Assembly: GCA_965372745.1 (NCBI GenBank)
Contig: CBDVDM010000010.1
Location: forward strand, 1-62,603
From: VRUG01 sp965372745
Lineage (GTDB): Bacteria > Planctomycetota > Phycisphaerae > Sedimentisphaerales > Anaerobacaceae
DNA: 62,603 bases
Reading direction: 5' to 3'
A program made the position numbers and the translations under genes. Shown one piece after another: positions 1-8,077 of this stretch (position 1 is its first letter; every line of letters begins with the position of its first letter). The notes under the pieces are model-generated. The model was not told the DNA's origin, did not search any database, and was given only the letters and a program-made list of their open reading frames with translations.

Positions 1-1979
1 GGTGCTGGATAAACTGAATAATCTGGGTCACCATTCGTATCAGTATGACCGATTTTTATGCCGTGCGGTGTGCTTGTGGCAAATTTAGCCTGTGCAGTTG
101 GCGAGATAGTAACATCTGCATCTCCCATGCCGACAACTTCAAGAGTGATTTTATAAAGAGGAGCCGGTGCAGCAAGGCCCTGAGTAAAACTTGTAGTGTA
201 GCCGTTTACAAGGTCGATTCCCATATCACCATTAGTACCCTGTAGGATTTGTAAAGAAGCACGTGTGGTATTGAAAGGACTCAAAGATTCGATACTGGTA
301 ACTTCAATAATACCTGCAGGACTGATTTCCACGTCATGGACGAACTGCATTATACCGTTTTCCTGGCCGCTGCTGTTATTCGCTCCGAGTGAAAGCCCGC
401 CATCAACGGTAATTTCGATGATGTCACCAACAAGAAGGGCGTCAGTTTGGCGCCCGCTTGGGATATTTACAAAAGTGGTTATCGTGGTTTCGGTGCCTGC
501 ATTTGAGTTAAGATATACGCCGGAAGCAGCAGGTGTGTTGCTGTCATACTGTATTCCTATAATTTGTCCTGTCGTGTCGCCCTGGAAGTTCAGTGTCCAT
601 TGCAAGTCAGAAGCCTCGATGCCGTTGTCACCGGTGGCATCGACATCCCATGGTCTGGTTTGTGTTGCGGGGTCGTTTGAATCGCCTTCGGGAGCGTCGT
701 AGAAACTGTTACTGAAAATCCAGTCGTCCTCCCCGAATTCGGCAGCTGATTTATCAATATCATTCTGGTCACAAGTTCCGTTACGGTCAGTATCGCCGGG
801 AATAAATGAAACTGCTAAATGATTAATTCTTCCCGGTCCGAGCATATATGTTTCCTGAGCGGTGTAATCGTAGTCAGGTGCATTTCCATCATCGAGCCAG
901 AGTGGAACAAAGGTTTCGTAAGGCTGGACGGCATTGGGGTCAGGATTGGCGTTGTTTTCGTAAAAGTAAACCGGAATTCCGGGCAACTCTGCGACAAAAC
1001 CACTTTCCGTGTTTCCGCGAACCCATTGCTCTGTTGCGGTGTCAGGCCAGTTGTTTCCATTTGGCATCTCTCCGGTTCCGCCGCCCGAAGGTGCCCAGCC
1101 GGGACCTTTAGTGCGATAATCTACACGTGACAGGGCATCGACGTTGAAACCGGCAGGGTCGTCAAGAGCATGAACGTGACGATGCGGCAGACCGTCGAAT
1201 GTACTTCCGAAATCAACGTGTCGGCCGTCAGTGTCGTACTCCCAGCCCTGGCCATCTTCATAACTGACCTCATCAACTATTTCAAGGTCGTTGCTCATTC
1301 CGCCGGTGTTTAGGCCTGTCATATCGATTGTGTTTCCGCCCATACCATTTGAGTCAGCTCTATCGAGGTTGCCGTCACCGTACTGGTCAACCCATGCACC
1401 ATTAGGTTCCTGAACTGGTGTAAAGAGTTCGGCATCATGGGCAATTTCTTTTGCCCATACCAAACCATCCGAGTTGCAGGGGTCAGCTTCTGTTATACCC
1501 GGGCGGTTACGTATGATAGAAATGGTGAATGAACCATTATTGTCAAGTTGACTTGCTGGGGCAAGCTCGCCATTCCAAAGAGTGTTCCAGTTTACCCAAT
1601 TTGAGTCGGACAATATCTCTGAAAAATAGTAAAAACTTGGGTCTTTTACGGTAAGAACCAAAAGACCATTGTTGCCAAGAGTAAGACCATCCAGGCTGAA
1701 AAACTGGTCAATCTCCGGTGACGGTGACGGTAGAAGTGAAATAGAGCCTAATGGATAATATTTCTCCTCAGTGCCATTGAAGGTAGCGATAGCATAGCCG
1801 TCTAATTTCTTATTAGGCGTTCCCAGCAATTCAATAAATTCAAGATTTGCATCTCCCTCGTCTGAAGGACCTGGCGGATTTATAAACACCTCGTTAACAA
1901 AAACAACAGCAGTAGCACAAGGCGATAGAGCCAGCACCCACAGAAATGCAATATATGCAACCTTTGATAACTGCCTCAT
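1..1979 (-). CDS. Secreted lamin-tail/dockerin-like protein, 5' part only
   Basis: Partial gene: the frame from the ATG at 1979 stays open for about 659 codons and runs off the window at base 1. A signal peptide covers residues 1-24 (charged start, then a hydrophobic core ending CATAV). Residues 25-120 resemble a lamin-tail domain (VNEVFINPPG, EFIELLG). Two dockerin-like calcium loops follow: D396-T-D-R-N-G near 396-407 and DVDATGDNGIEASDL at 445-459. From about 470 onward there is a beta-rich region that resembles a cohesin-type or similar beta-sandwich (LYKITLEVVG). The protein is probably exported and surface-bound or released. Calcium binding by the loops is inferred from the Asp spacing. 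The substrate or partner is unknown. A structured RNA lies directly upstream. The C-terminus, including any sorting signal such as PEP-CTERM, is outside the window. Confidence 0.85.
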   Translation of the reverse strand, partial: MRQLSKVAYIAFLWVLALSPCATAVVFVNEVFINPPGPSDEGDANLEFIELLGTPNKKLDGYAIATFNGTEEKYYPLGSISLLPSPSPEIDQFFSLDGLTLGNNGLLVLTVKDPSFYYFSEILSDSNWVNWNTLWNGELAPASQLDNNGSFTISIIRNRPGITEADPCNSDGLVWAKEIAHDAELFTPVQEPNGAWVDQYGDGNLDRADSNGMGGNTIDMTGLNTGGMSNDLEIVDEVSYEDGQGWEYDTDGRHVDFGSTFDGLPHRHVHALDDPAGFNVDALSRVDYRTKGPGWAPSGGGTGEMPNGNNWPDTATEQWVRGNTESGFVAELPGIPVYFYENNANPDPNAVQPYETFVPLWLDDGNAPDYDYTAQETYMLGPGRINHLAVSFIPGDTDRNGTCDQNDIDKSAAEFGEDDWIFSNSFYDAPEGDSNDPATQTRPWDVDATGDNGIEASDLQWTLNFQGDTTGQIIGIQYDSNTPAASGVYLNSNAGTETTITTFVNIPSGRQTDALLVGDIIEITVDGGLSLGANNSSGQENGIMQFVHDVEISPAGIIEVTSIESLSPFNTTRASLQILQGTNGDMGIDLVNGYTTSFTQGLAAPAPLYKITLEVVGMGDADVTISPTAQAKFATSTPHGIKIGHTDTNGDPDYSVYPA

Positions 1980-1997
1980 TTTCCGCCTTTTCCAAGA

Positions 1998-2068
1998 AAT
2001 TGCTACTTTACGGCGGCTTACCCAAAGCCGACGCTTAAAGTTTTCCCATCCTTAGGTTTGAGGCAATC
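1998..2068 (-). ncRNA. Structured 5' leader RNA (riboswitch-like candidate)
   Basis: Read on the minus strand, this stretch folds as a three-stem junction just upstream of the ribosome site of the secreted-protein gene. The outer stem is GATTGC (2063-2068) with GCAATT (1998-2003). A short arm CC...GG follows CAAACC. A longer arm pairs CTTTA (2036-2040) with TAAAG (2006-2010) and, inside it, CGGCTT (2025-2030) with AAGCCG (2014-2019). The architecture (outer stem, small hairpin after CAAACC, longer second hairpin) recalls class-I cyclic-di-GMP riboswitches, but the conserved ACGCAAAGCC segment is absent, so no family is assigned. The start codon lies about 18 bases downstream, so switching could act on translation. 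Confidence 0.45.
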
Positions 2069-2569
2069 CGTTTGTCATGTCAAAATAGACTATATTGAGT
2101 GTGCGTAAATACAGTCAGGCCGATTCTTTTTGTGAAAATGATGATAGAGTGCTACACATCTCAAATACACCGCAAAAAGGCGGATATTTGAAGTGTTTTA
2201 CTACTCCTGTTTTCCCCTCCGTTATACCACGACCCTTTATCACCCTTGTTTTATCCTCCTTCTAATCCTCAACATCACCTCGGCCTTTGCGGATACAGAC
2301 GAGAACCTTGACGGTCTTGTCGCGCGAATAATCCACACGGCCTATACACACACCGCTACTTTAAAACCTCATTATATCCGAAGGTAAAGAAAAAGTCAAG
2401 CGAAAAGGGGTCCCAACATCATCATGGTAAAGATTATGTAACTATACTTAAAATCGTACAATTTGCCGTTTTTTCACGTAATATACATATATCTCCTGTT
2501 GCTTAATATACTTAAAACAGACAAAATCCGTGTATGCCATAGCAAAAAGGTTGGTAAATCAGGCAGGGG
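2069..2569. other. Intergenic stretch without a convincing gene
   Basis: About 500 bases between the divergent leader of the secreted-protein gene and the 3' end of the uracil-DNA glycosylase gene. I see no tRNA, no strong terminator and no conserved-looking frame. A 64-codon frame at 2193-2387 has a GTG start, no ribosome site and no recognisable domain, so it is not called. The promoter for the minus-strand transcript probably lies near 2080-2110, where AT-rich sequence (TATAGT) occurs, but no good -35/-10 pair is visible. Confidence 0.5.
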
Positions 2570-3301
2570 TTATTTTTTAGATTTCTGCGGAATCGTCAAT
2601 TCCAAATCTGACAGGACTTTTTTCATATCTTCCCAGACCTTTCTTCTGCTGTCAGGGGAGTAGTTTCGCAGAAGATACGCTGGGTGATAGGTAGCCATAA
2701 GTTTTACGGCAGGTTTTCCGAAGGAAATGATGTATTCGTGGAATCGGCCTCTCAGTTGGCCTATCGATTTATTGTTGTCTAACAATGTTCTTGCAGCATG
2801 GGCACCTAACGCCACAATGATTTCAGGATTTATTATTTCAAGTTGTCTTTGCAGGTATGGCAGGCAGCTTATGATTTCATCTGCTTTCGGGTCCCTGTTA
2901 CCGGGAGGTCGACATTTTAATATGTTGCATATAAAAACGTCACTGCGTTTCAGTCCCATTGCCTCAATTATTTTATCTAATAGTTTACCTGCTCTTCCAA
3001 TGAATGGTTTGCCCTTAGCATCTTCATCTGCCCCCGGTGCTTCACCAACAAAAACAATTCGAGCGTTCGGATTGCCCTCTCCGGGTACAGCATTTATTCT
3101 GGTCGAGCCTAAACCGCATTTGCAGCATTGCCGAACTTCATCAGCTATTTTTTTAAGTTCATCGGCAGCATCAGTTTCAGGTTCCGCGGGCATTAGAGGT
3201 TCAACTTTCCTGGAACCTTTTTGTGTAAAGCCATCGGTAAAGAAGGTCTCCATTTCGATGTGTTGCTTTACGACTTTATTTATGTCTGTTTGTCCTTCCA
3301 T
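2570..3301 (-). CDS. Family-4 uracil-DNA glycosylase (4Fe-4S)
   Basis: Removes uracil from DNA after cytosine deamination, starting base-excision repair. The 243-residue protein has a poorly conserved lead of about 50 residues and then the family-4 core: Cys60 and Cys62, the active-site motif GEAPGADED (87-95), Cys130 and Cys146 spaced as the remaining iron-sulfur ligands, and the late motif HPAYLLR. The four-cysteine pattern separates it from Ung-type enzymes, which have no cluster. It stands alone, ending near the repeat-free gap on its left, with the gdhA terminator just upstream of its start. Some homologues were first annotated as phage polymerase-related domains; the motifs here favour a true glycosylase. 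Confidence 0.93.
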   Translation of the reverse strand: MEGQTDINKVVKQHIEMETFFTDGFTQKGSRKVEPLMPAEPETDAADELKKIADEVRQCCKCGLGSTRINAVPGEGNPNARIVFVGEAPGADEDAKGKPFIGRAGKLLDKIIEAMGLKRSDVFICNILKCRPPGNRDPKADEIISCLPYLQRQLEIINPEIIVALGAHAARTLLDNNKSIGQLRGRFHEYIISFGKPAVKLMATYHPAYLLRNYSPDSRRKVWEDMKKVLSDLELTIPQKSKK

Positions 3302-3340
3302 AGAAGAGTAATTGTAATAGTATTATTTTATTCCGGCAAT

Positions 3341-3383
3341 AGAAAAAAACTGGCCGTATGATATATGAATAATCATACGGCCA
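3341..3383 (-). terminator. Rho-independent terminator of gdhA
   Basis: On the minus strand a perfect 11-bp stem (GGCCGTATGAT, complement of 3372-3382, with its partner at 3352-3362) and a 9-base loop are followed by AG and seven T residues (3343-3349). It lies about 33 bases beyond the gdhA stop and before the glycosylase start, so it separates the two minus-strand genes. Confidence 0.9.
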
Positions 3384-3415
3384 CAATCTGCTTTTTGTTT
3401 TTGGTTCAGCAGGGC

Positions 3416-4759
3416 TTATACCAAACCCTGTGCTAACATTGCATTTGCAACCTTGATAAAGCCGGCGATGTTCGCTCCTGCGACATAGTTGCCCTCACAG
3501 CCGTATTCTTCCGATGCCTCACTGATACTCTTATAAATTGTCACCATAATATTCTTTAATTCGCTGTCGGTCTTTTCGAAAGTCCACGGAATTCTCTGGC
3601 TGTTTTGTGCCATTTCAAGTCCCGAAACTGCTACTCCGCCTGCATTTGCAGCTTTTCCTGGCAGAAACAGTACCTTGTTTTCGAGGAAAACATTAGCGGC
3701 TTCAGGCGTGCAGGGCATATTAGCGCCTTCACCGACGACAAGGCAGCCGTTTTTGACTAAGGTTTTCGCAGCATTTTCATCAAGCTCGTTTTGAGTCGCA
3801 CACGGCAGTGCAATATCACATTTAACGTCCCAGATACCGCTGCAGCCTTCAGTGTATTTTGCATTTTTGTGAATTGAGACGTACTCTTTAATTCGTTTTC
3901 TCTCTATTTCTTTGAGCTGTTTTACCGTATCGAGCTTGATACCGTCGGGGTCATAAACAAAGCCGTTTGAATCGCTGAGAGTAACAACTTTACCGCCAAG
4001 CTGCTGAACCTTTTCAGTGGCATAAATAGCAACATTACCCGAACCTGATATGCTGACCGTCATACCGTCAAGACTTTTTCCCTGTGCCTTTAGTGCCTCT
4101 TCAACGATATAGACAAGGCCGTATCCCGTAGCCTCTGTTCTCACCAGAGAGCCGCCCCATTCGAGTCCCTTACCGGTAAGTATGCCGGTAAACTCATTAC
4201 GAATTCGTTTATACTGACCGAACATAAAGCCGATTTCTCGACCACCTACTCCGATGTCGCCAGCCGGTATGTCGGTATCAGGGCCGATATGTCTGCAAAG
4301 TTCTGTCATAAAGCTCTGGCAGAACCGCATAACTTCATTATCGCTTTTGCCTTTGGGGTCAAAATCAGAACCGCCTTTACCCCCGCCCATCATCAGGCCG
4401 GTCAGTGAATTTTTCAGTATCTGTTCAAATCCGAGGAACTTGATGATGCCGACGTAGACGCTTGGATGGAAGCGGATTCCGCCTTTATATGGGCCAAGAG
4501 CGCTGTTGAACTCAATACGGAAGCCTCGATTTACCTGGAAATTACCTTTATCGTCCTGCCACGGCACCCTGAATATCAACTGTCTTTCGGGTTCAACCAG
4601 GCGTTCGACAATACCAGCCTTGATATAATCAGGGTTTTTATCAAGAACCGGGGCTAAGCTGTCCAGCACTTCTTTTACCGCCTGATGGAATTCCGCCTCA
4701 CCGGGATTTCGGCTCAAAACCTGCTCATAAACAGTTTGGATTAAAGCATTTGGCGACAT
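3416..4759 (-). CDS. gdhA: Glutamate dehydrogenase, hexameric type
   Basis: Interconverts glutamate and 2-oxoglutarate plus ammonia; the 447-residue length and sequence match the hexameric, usually NADP-dependent bacterial class. Visible motifs are the substrate-binding YKGGIRFHPS (Lys92), the catalytic GGGKGGSDFDPKGKS (Lys128) and the Rossmann glycine loop GSGNVA near residue 240. A good ribosome site (AAAGGAG) lies 9 bases before the ATG. The gene is transcribed alone, away from a LysR-type regulator, and ends in a strong terminator. The intergenic inverted repeat suggests control by that regulator, comparable with LysR proteins that govern glutamate synthesis elsewhere. Cofactor preference is inferred from the family, not from a decisive residue. 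Confidence 0.97.
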   Translation of the reverse strand: MSPNALIQTVYEQVLSRNPGEAEFHQAVKEVLDSLAPVLDKNPDYIKAGIVERLVEPERQLIFRVPWQDDKGNFQVNRGFRIEFNSALGPYKGGIRFHPSVYVGIIKFLGFEQILKNSLTGLMMGGGKGGSDFDPKGKSDNEVMRFCQSFMTELCRHIGPDTDIPAGDIGVGGREIGFMFGQYKRIRNEFTGILTGKGLEWGGSLVRTEATGYGLVYIVEEALKAQGKSLDGMTVSISGSGNVAIYATEKVQQLGGKVVTLSDSNGFVYDPDGIKLDTVKQLKEIERKRIKEYVSIHKNAKYTEGCSGIWDVKCDIALPCATQNELDENAAKTLVKNGCLVVGEGANMPCTPEAANVFLENKVLFLPGKAANAGGVAVSGLEMAQNSQRIPWTFEKTDSELKNIMVTIYKSISEASEEYGCEGNYVAGANIAGFIKVANAMLAQGLV

Positions 4760-4831
4760 CGGAATATTCTCCTTTAAAAGTTAAATTTGCACGTTTCACA
4801 ATAATCGAAGCTAATAAACAAATCACATATA

Positions 4832-4889
4832 ATTATACTTGGAAACACCAGGCAAATACTGTAATATATTATTTTGATAGTATATTACA
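4832..4889 (-). promoter_or_regulatory. gdhA promoter with LysR-type operator candidate
   Basis: On the minus strand a consensus TATAAT (4832-4837) lies about 70 bases before gdhA with no good -35 box. Immediately upstream is a perfect inverted repeat, TGTAATATA (4860-4868) and TATATTACA (4881-4889), with a 12-base centre. An operator replacing a weak -35 is typical of activated promoters. The divergent lysR gene begins at 5030, so its product is the natural candidate to bind here. Binding is inferred. Confidence 0.55.
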
Positions 4890-5029
4890 AGAAATTAATA
4901 ATAATACAGATTATCAGGAATACTTATACCCTTTAGGGTAATAAAATTCGCGTCTAACGATTGTAACTAATTTTTGTAAAACAAGTTACCGCGAATTAAG
5001 TCGCAATTTTTAAGTGGAATTGGTATAAG

Positions 5030-5911
5030 ATGCATATAGAAACATTGAAGATATTCTGTGATTTGGCTCAGTTGCGGAGTTTTTCCAAGACAGCGGAAAA
5101 GAACTTATTGAGTCAATCGGCGGTTTCGCAGCAATTGGCCCAACTGGAACTGGCACATAAAACCCAGCTTTTGGACAGGAAAAAAAGACCTTTTGAGCTT
5201 ACAGCGGCAGGACGATTGTTTTATGATGCATCTAAAGACATAATCGAAAGATACGAGAAGCTGAAAAGCCAGATCAACACCCTGCAAAAATCTTTGATAA
5301 ACAGGATAACGGTGGCGGCAATTTTCAGTGTTGGCATGCACATTTTGCCGAAGTATGTTAAAAAATTTATGCTTAGCTGTCCCGATGTGCACGTACGTCT
5401 CGAATACTTCAGTGCCGACAAAATTTATGAGTTGGTTTTAGCAGGTGAAGTTGATATCGGCCTTGTCGCAATTCCCAGGCACGACAAGAGACTTGAGGTA
5501 TACGATTTCCAGGACGAGCCATTGGTTTTGGTTTGCAGCCCTAAGCATCCGCTGGCGAGAGAATCACAAATCGACATTCATAAGGTTCAGTTTGAAAGGT
5601 TTATAGGCTTCGATAAGGATGTCCCGACGCGCAGGTGGATAGATGGTATTTTGCAGCGTTACAGTATTGTTGTTCAGCCGATAATGGAGTTTGATAACAC
5701 TGAAACGATCAAGCGTGCGATTGAGATAAATTCAGGTGTAAGCATTTTGCCGAAGACAACAATATCTCAGGAGATTGCTGCCGGAACATTGAAAGCTATA
5801 ACATTTTCAAATGAACACTTTGTGCGTCCGACAGGGATAATTATTCGCAAGGATAAAGTCCGGAGTCAGGCAAGCAGGTATTTTATAGAGCTTCTTCGTA
5901 AAAAGAATTGA
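5030..5911 (+). CDS. LysR-family transcriptional regulator
   Basis: A 293-residue regulator with the usual two parts: an N-terminal winged helix-turn-helix (residues 1-60; FCDLAQLRSFSKTAE and SQSAVSQQLAQLE) and a C-terminal periplasmic-binding-like effector domain (about 90-290). It is divergent from gdhA, with 270 bases between them holding a 9-bp inverted repeat, so gdhA is the likely target. The inducer cannot be read from sequence. The overall look is that of the CysL/CbbR side of the family, but this is only an impression. No clear Shine-Dalgarno precedes the ATG. The next gene starts 25 bases downstream, so lysR may head the five-gene run that follows. Confidence 0.93.
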   Translation: MHIETLKIFCDLAQLRSFSKTAEKNLLSQSAVSQQLAQLELAHKTQLLDRKKRPFELTAAGRLFYDASKDIIERYEKLKSQINTLQKSLINRITVAAIFSVGMHILPKYVKKFMLSCPDVHVRLEYFSADKIYELVLAGEVDIGLVAIPRHDKRLEVYDFQDEPLVLVCSPKHPLARESQIDIHKVQFERFIGFDKDVPTRRWIDGILQRYSIVVQPIMEFDNTETIKRAIEINSGVSILPKTTISQEIAAGTLKAITFSNEHFVRPTGIIIRKDKVRSQASRYFIELLRKKN

Positions 5912-5936
5912 TAAACCAGCCAGCACATAATAGACC

Positions 5937-6536
5937 ATGACTATAAAAGCGGTAATATTTGATTTGGACGGGACTATAACTGAGCCTTACTTTGATTTTG
6001 ATGCGATTCGTGAAGAGATGGGCATTGCGAGAAATGACGGACCTGTCTGGGAAAAAATGGAAAAAATGAGTCTCGACAAAAGGAAGCGGACAGAGAAGAT
6101 ACTACATTTTCACGAGCAGAGAGCTGTGGTTGAATCGACTCTTAATGATGGTGCGAGGGAAACTCTTGCTCAGCTTCGCAAGTCAGGGATTTATATCGGG
6201 ATACTGACACGAAACAGAAAGGAAAATGCGCTGGCTGTTGCCGAAAAGCATGGCTTGAAATTTGACGCAGTTATTGGCAGAGAAGAAGGACCGGTAAAGC
6301 CCGATGCCTTTGGGGTATTGAAGCTTTGCAAAACATTTGGTGTACAACCGACGGAAACGCTGGTAGTGGGTGATTATCTTTTTGATTTGCAATGTGCCAA
6401 CTCAGCCCAAGCTGTTTCGGTATTATTAAAAAATCAGAAAAAAGCCGATGAGTTTGTCATGTATGCGGATTTTGCTATTGAAAAAGTCAGCGATGTGCTC
6501 GAAATTATCAAAGAAAGCGGTGAGAAGGCAGACTAA
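5937..6536 (+). CDS. HAD-superfamily hydrolase, phosphoglycolate phosphatase-like
   Basis: A 199-residue cytoplasmic phosphatase of the haloacid dehalogenase superfamily. The nucleophile motif DLDGTI (residues 9-14) is intact, motif II is around GILTRNR, and the acidic motif IV is VVGDYLFDL. A short helical cap (roughly 20-75) indicates subfamily I. Substrate is undetermined; phosphoglycolate or another small sugar phosphate would be typical. It follows lysR by 25 bases and its stop codon overlaps the start of the next gene by one base (TAATG), so translation of the two is probably coupled. Confidence 0.85.
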   Translation: MTIKAVIFDLDGTITEPYFDFDAIREEMGIARNDGPVWEKMEKMSLDKRKRTEKILHFHEQRAVVESTLNDGARETLAQLRKSGIYIGILTRNRKENALAVAEKHGLKFDAVIGREEGPVKPDAFGVLKLCKTFGVQPTETLVVGDYLFDLQCANSAQAVSVLLKNQKKADEFVMYADFAIEKVSDVLEIIKESGEKAD

Positions 6537-7333
6537 TGAACAGGACGGTAATTGGGAAAACACTTTTAATTTCGCTGTTTGCTGCAGCGATTTGCTGGAC
6601 AGGCTGTGCCGCCAAAAGTCACACTACCGAACCTGATAACGAAACTGCTCAAAATAACAATCTCGATACGATATTGGAAAACTTAACGAGAGCAGCTTCT
6701 GATTTACAGAGTTACCAATGTCAGATTGAGTACAACTTCAGTCAGCCTTTGTTTGATTCACAGACGTTAAGAAAAGGAAATCTTTATTACAAGATAGCAG
6801 AGAAGCAGTCTAATCTTAGGATAAATTTCGACACCATAAAACATGATGATGAAAAAGAAGATGAGCAAAAAGAGGATTTTATTTTTGACGGTGTCTGGCT
6901 TACGCATATCAATTATCAACTTAAAGAGATCAAAAAATATCAACTGACGGAAGTGAATGAGCCAGCCGATACATTCGAGCTGGTTCGAAAAAATTTCCCG
7001 ATAATCGGCTTTGGCAAAAACGAGGATTTGAAAAAAGAATTCGAGATAAAGCTTATTGAACGACAGCAGAATCAAAGCTTGTTTCACCTGCATTTGAAAG
7101 TAAAGCCGGAATCAGTTTATAAAGGCGATTATACATCGATTGGTTTCTGGATTGACGGGAAGGCGCATTTGCCGGTGAAGATAGTTGCCGTAAATCTTGA
7201 AGAAGATGTTTACGAGATGAATCTTTTAAAAGCGAAAGTAAATCAGGAGCTGGACGATAAAGTTTTTGATATTAAAATACCGGAGGGATTTGGTAAGCCT
7301 GTAATAATCCCGCTAAAGGAAAAGTTGAAATAG
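6536..7333 (+). CDS. Lipoprotein, possibly LolA/LolB-like fold
   Basis: A 265-residue lipoprotein: hydrophobic signal followed by a lipobox-type cysteine (CWTGC, Cys at about 23). The mature part alternates short strands, with repeated aromatic and charged positions that recall outer-membrane lipoprotein-sorting (LolA/LolB-like) or DUF1571-type half-barrel proteins seen in planctomycetes. That similarity is weak and no catalytic motif is present. It overlaps the upstream phosphatase gene by one base. The next gene begins 39 bases later. The real LolCDE exporter is encoded at 19.1-22.5 kb, so a carrier role is conceivable but not shown. Confidence 0.6.
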   Translation: MNRTVIGKTLLISLFAAAICWTGCAAKSHTTEPDNETAQNNNLDTILENLTRAASDLQSYQCQIEYNFSQPLFDSQTLRKGNLYYKIAEKQSNLRINFDTIKHDDEKEDEQKEDFIFDGVWLTHINYQLKEIKKYQLTEVNEPADTFELVRKNFPIIGFGKNEDLKKEFEIKLIERQQNQSLFHLHLKVKPESVYKGDYTSIGFWIDGKAHLPVKIVAVNLEEDVYEMNLLKAKVNQELDDKVFDIKIPEGFGKPVIIPLKEKLK

Positions 7334-7371
7334 ATTGCCATTGCCGGGCTTGTTGACAAGAGGTAAATTGC

Positions 7372-8073
7372 ATGAATAGTTTAAATAATAAGACGATTCA
7401 CGAGCAACAAAATACGAGATACGAAATACGAGATACGAAATACGAAATAGCGTGGTGGCATTGGCACAAGCATTTATATAACTGGGTCATCGGCTGGGCG
7501 GATACGCGTTTTGGAATGTTGGCGTTAATACTGCTGGCAATAACCGAACCGATATGCGTACCGATTCCTGCTGATGTCCTTGTAATTGGGCTATGTCTGG
7601 GAAAACCGAAACAGTCATTAAGGTACGGCTTGACGTGTTCGTTTTTTTCTGTGCTGGGCGGGACGATAGCTTTTTGTCTTGGATTGGCTATCGGCGGTGA
7701 AAAGGTGGTCGGTTTTTTTGAGCAGTTAAGTTTAGGGCCTATTCATATCGGTGATAAGGTTCAAAAGGCATTGGAGCTTTATCAGAAATATGATTTTTGG
7801 GCGATAGCGATATCGGCTCTTACGCCGGTGCCTTATATGATATTCAGCTGGGTAGGCGGAATGGCGGATGTGTCGCTGGTTAAGTTTGTCGGGATAAGCC
7901 TGATTTTTCGGACGATGCGATTTGGCGGAGAGTCGTTGTTGTTTTATTTTCTCGGAGAACGCGCCCGTCGTCTGATAGAAAAATATTTCAATACCGCAAC
8001 GGTGGTTGTTATCATATTGCTTGCGGTAGTGGCATATCTTGTAAAAAAATTAGGCCACGCATTTACGGGTTAA
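7372..8073 (+). CDS. YqaA/DedA-like membrane protein
   Basis: A 233-residue multi-pass inner-membrane protein of the VTT (SNARE-associated/DedA) group. The hallmark is the re-entrant segment TEPICVPIPADVLVIGL near residues 60-76, matching the proline-rich motif of YqaA-type proteins; other hydrophobic segments lie near 85-110, 140-165 and 205-225. Relatives act in lipid scramblase or flippase-like roles, but function here is unassigned. Residues 14-26 are encoded by a TACGARA repeat array, so the N-terminus carries repeat-derived sequence (YEIRDTKYEI). The ATG is supported by AAGAGG about 9 bases upstream, and no later start would keep the first conserved segment, so this tail is probably really made. 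Confidence 0.8.
   Translation: MNSLNNKTIHEQQNTRYEIRDTKYEIAWWHWHKHLYNWVIGWADTRFGMLALILLAITEPICVPIPADVLVIGLCLGKPKQSLRYGLTCSFFSVLGGTIAFCLGLAIGGEKVVGFFEQLSLGPIHIGDKVQKALELYQKYDFWAIAISALTPVPYMIFSWVGGMADVSLVKFVGISLIFRTMRFGGESLLFYFLGERARRLIEKYFNTATVVVIILLAVVAYLVKKLGHAFTG
7411..7450 (+). repeat. TACGARA heptamer array inside a coding region
   Basis: Five to six copies of a 7-base unit (ATACGAG/ATACGAA) occupy codons 14-26 of the YqaA/DedA-like gene. The same unit forms intergenic arrays at 15.3, 29.0, 59.5 and 62.4 kb. Because 7 is not a multiple of 3, each added or lost unit would shift the reading frame. Confidence 0.85.
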
Positions 8074-8077
8074 AAAA

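Noticed and set aside
265..1130. Several plus-strand ORFs over the first 1.2 kb
   Set aside because: They are antisense shadows of the long open minus-strand secreted-protein frame.
2193..2387. 64-residue plus-strand ORF with a hydrophobic centre
   Set aside because: GTG start without ribosome site, unusual composition and no family; likely chance.
4750..4941. 63-residue ORF in the gdhA-lysR space
   Set aside because: It overlaps the gdhA start and crosses the promoter and palindrome; no ribosome site or domain.
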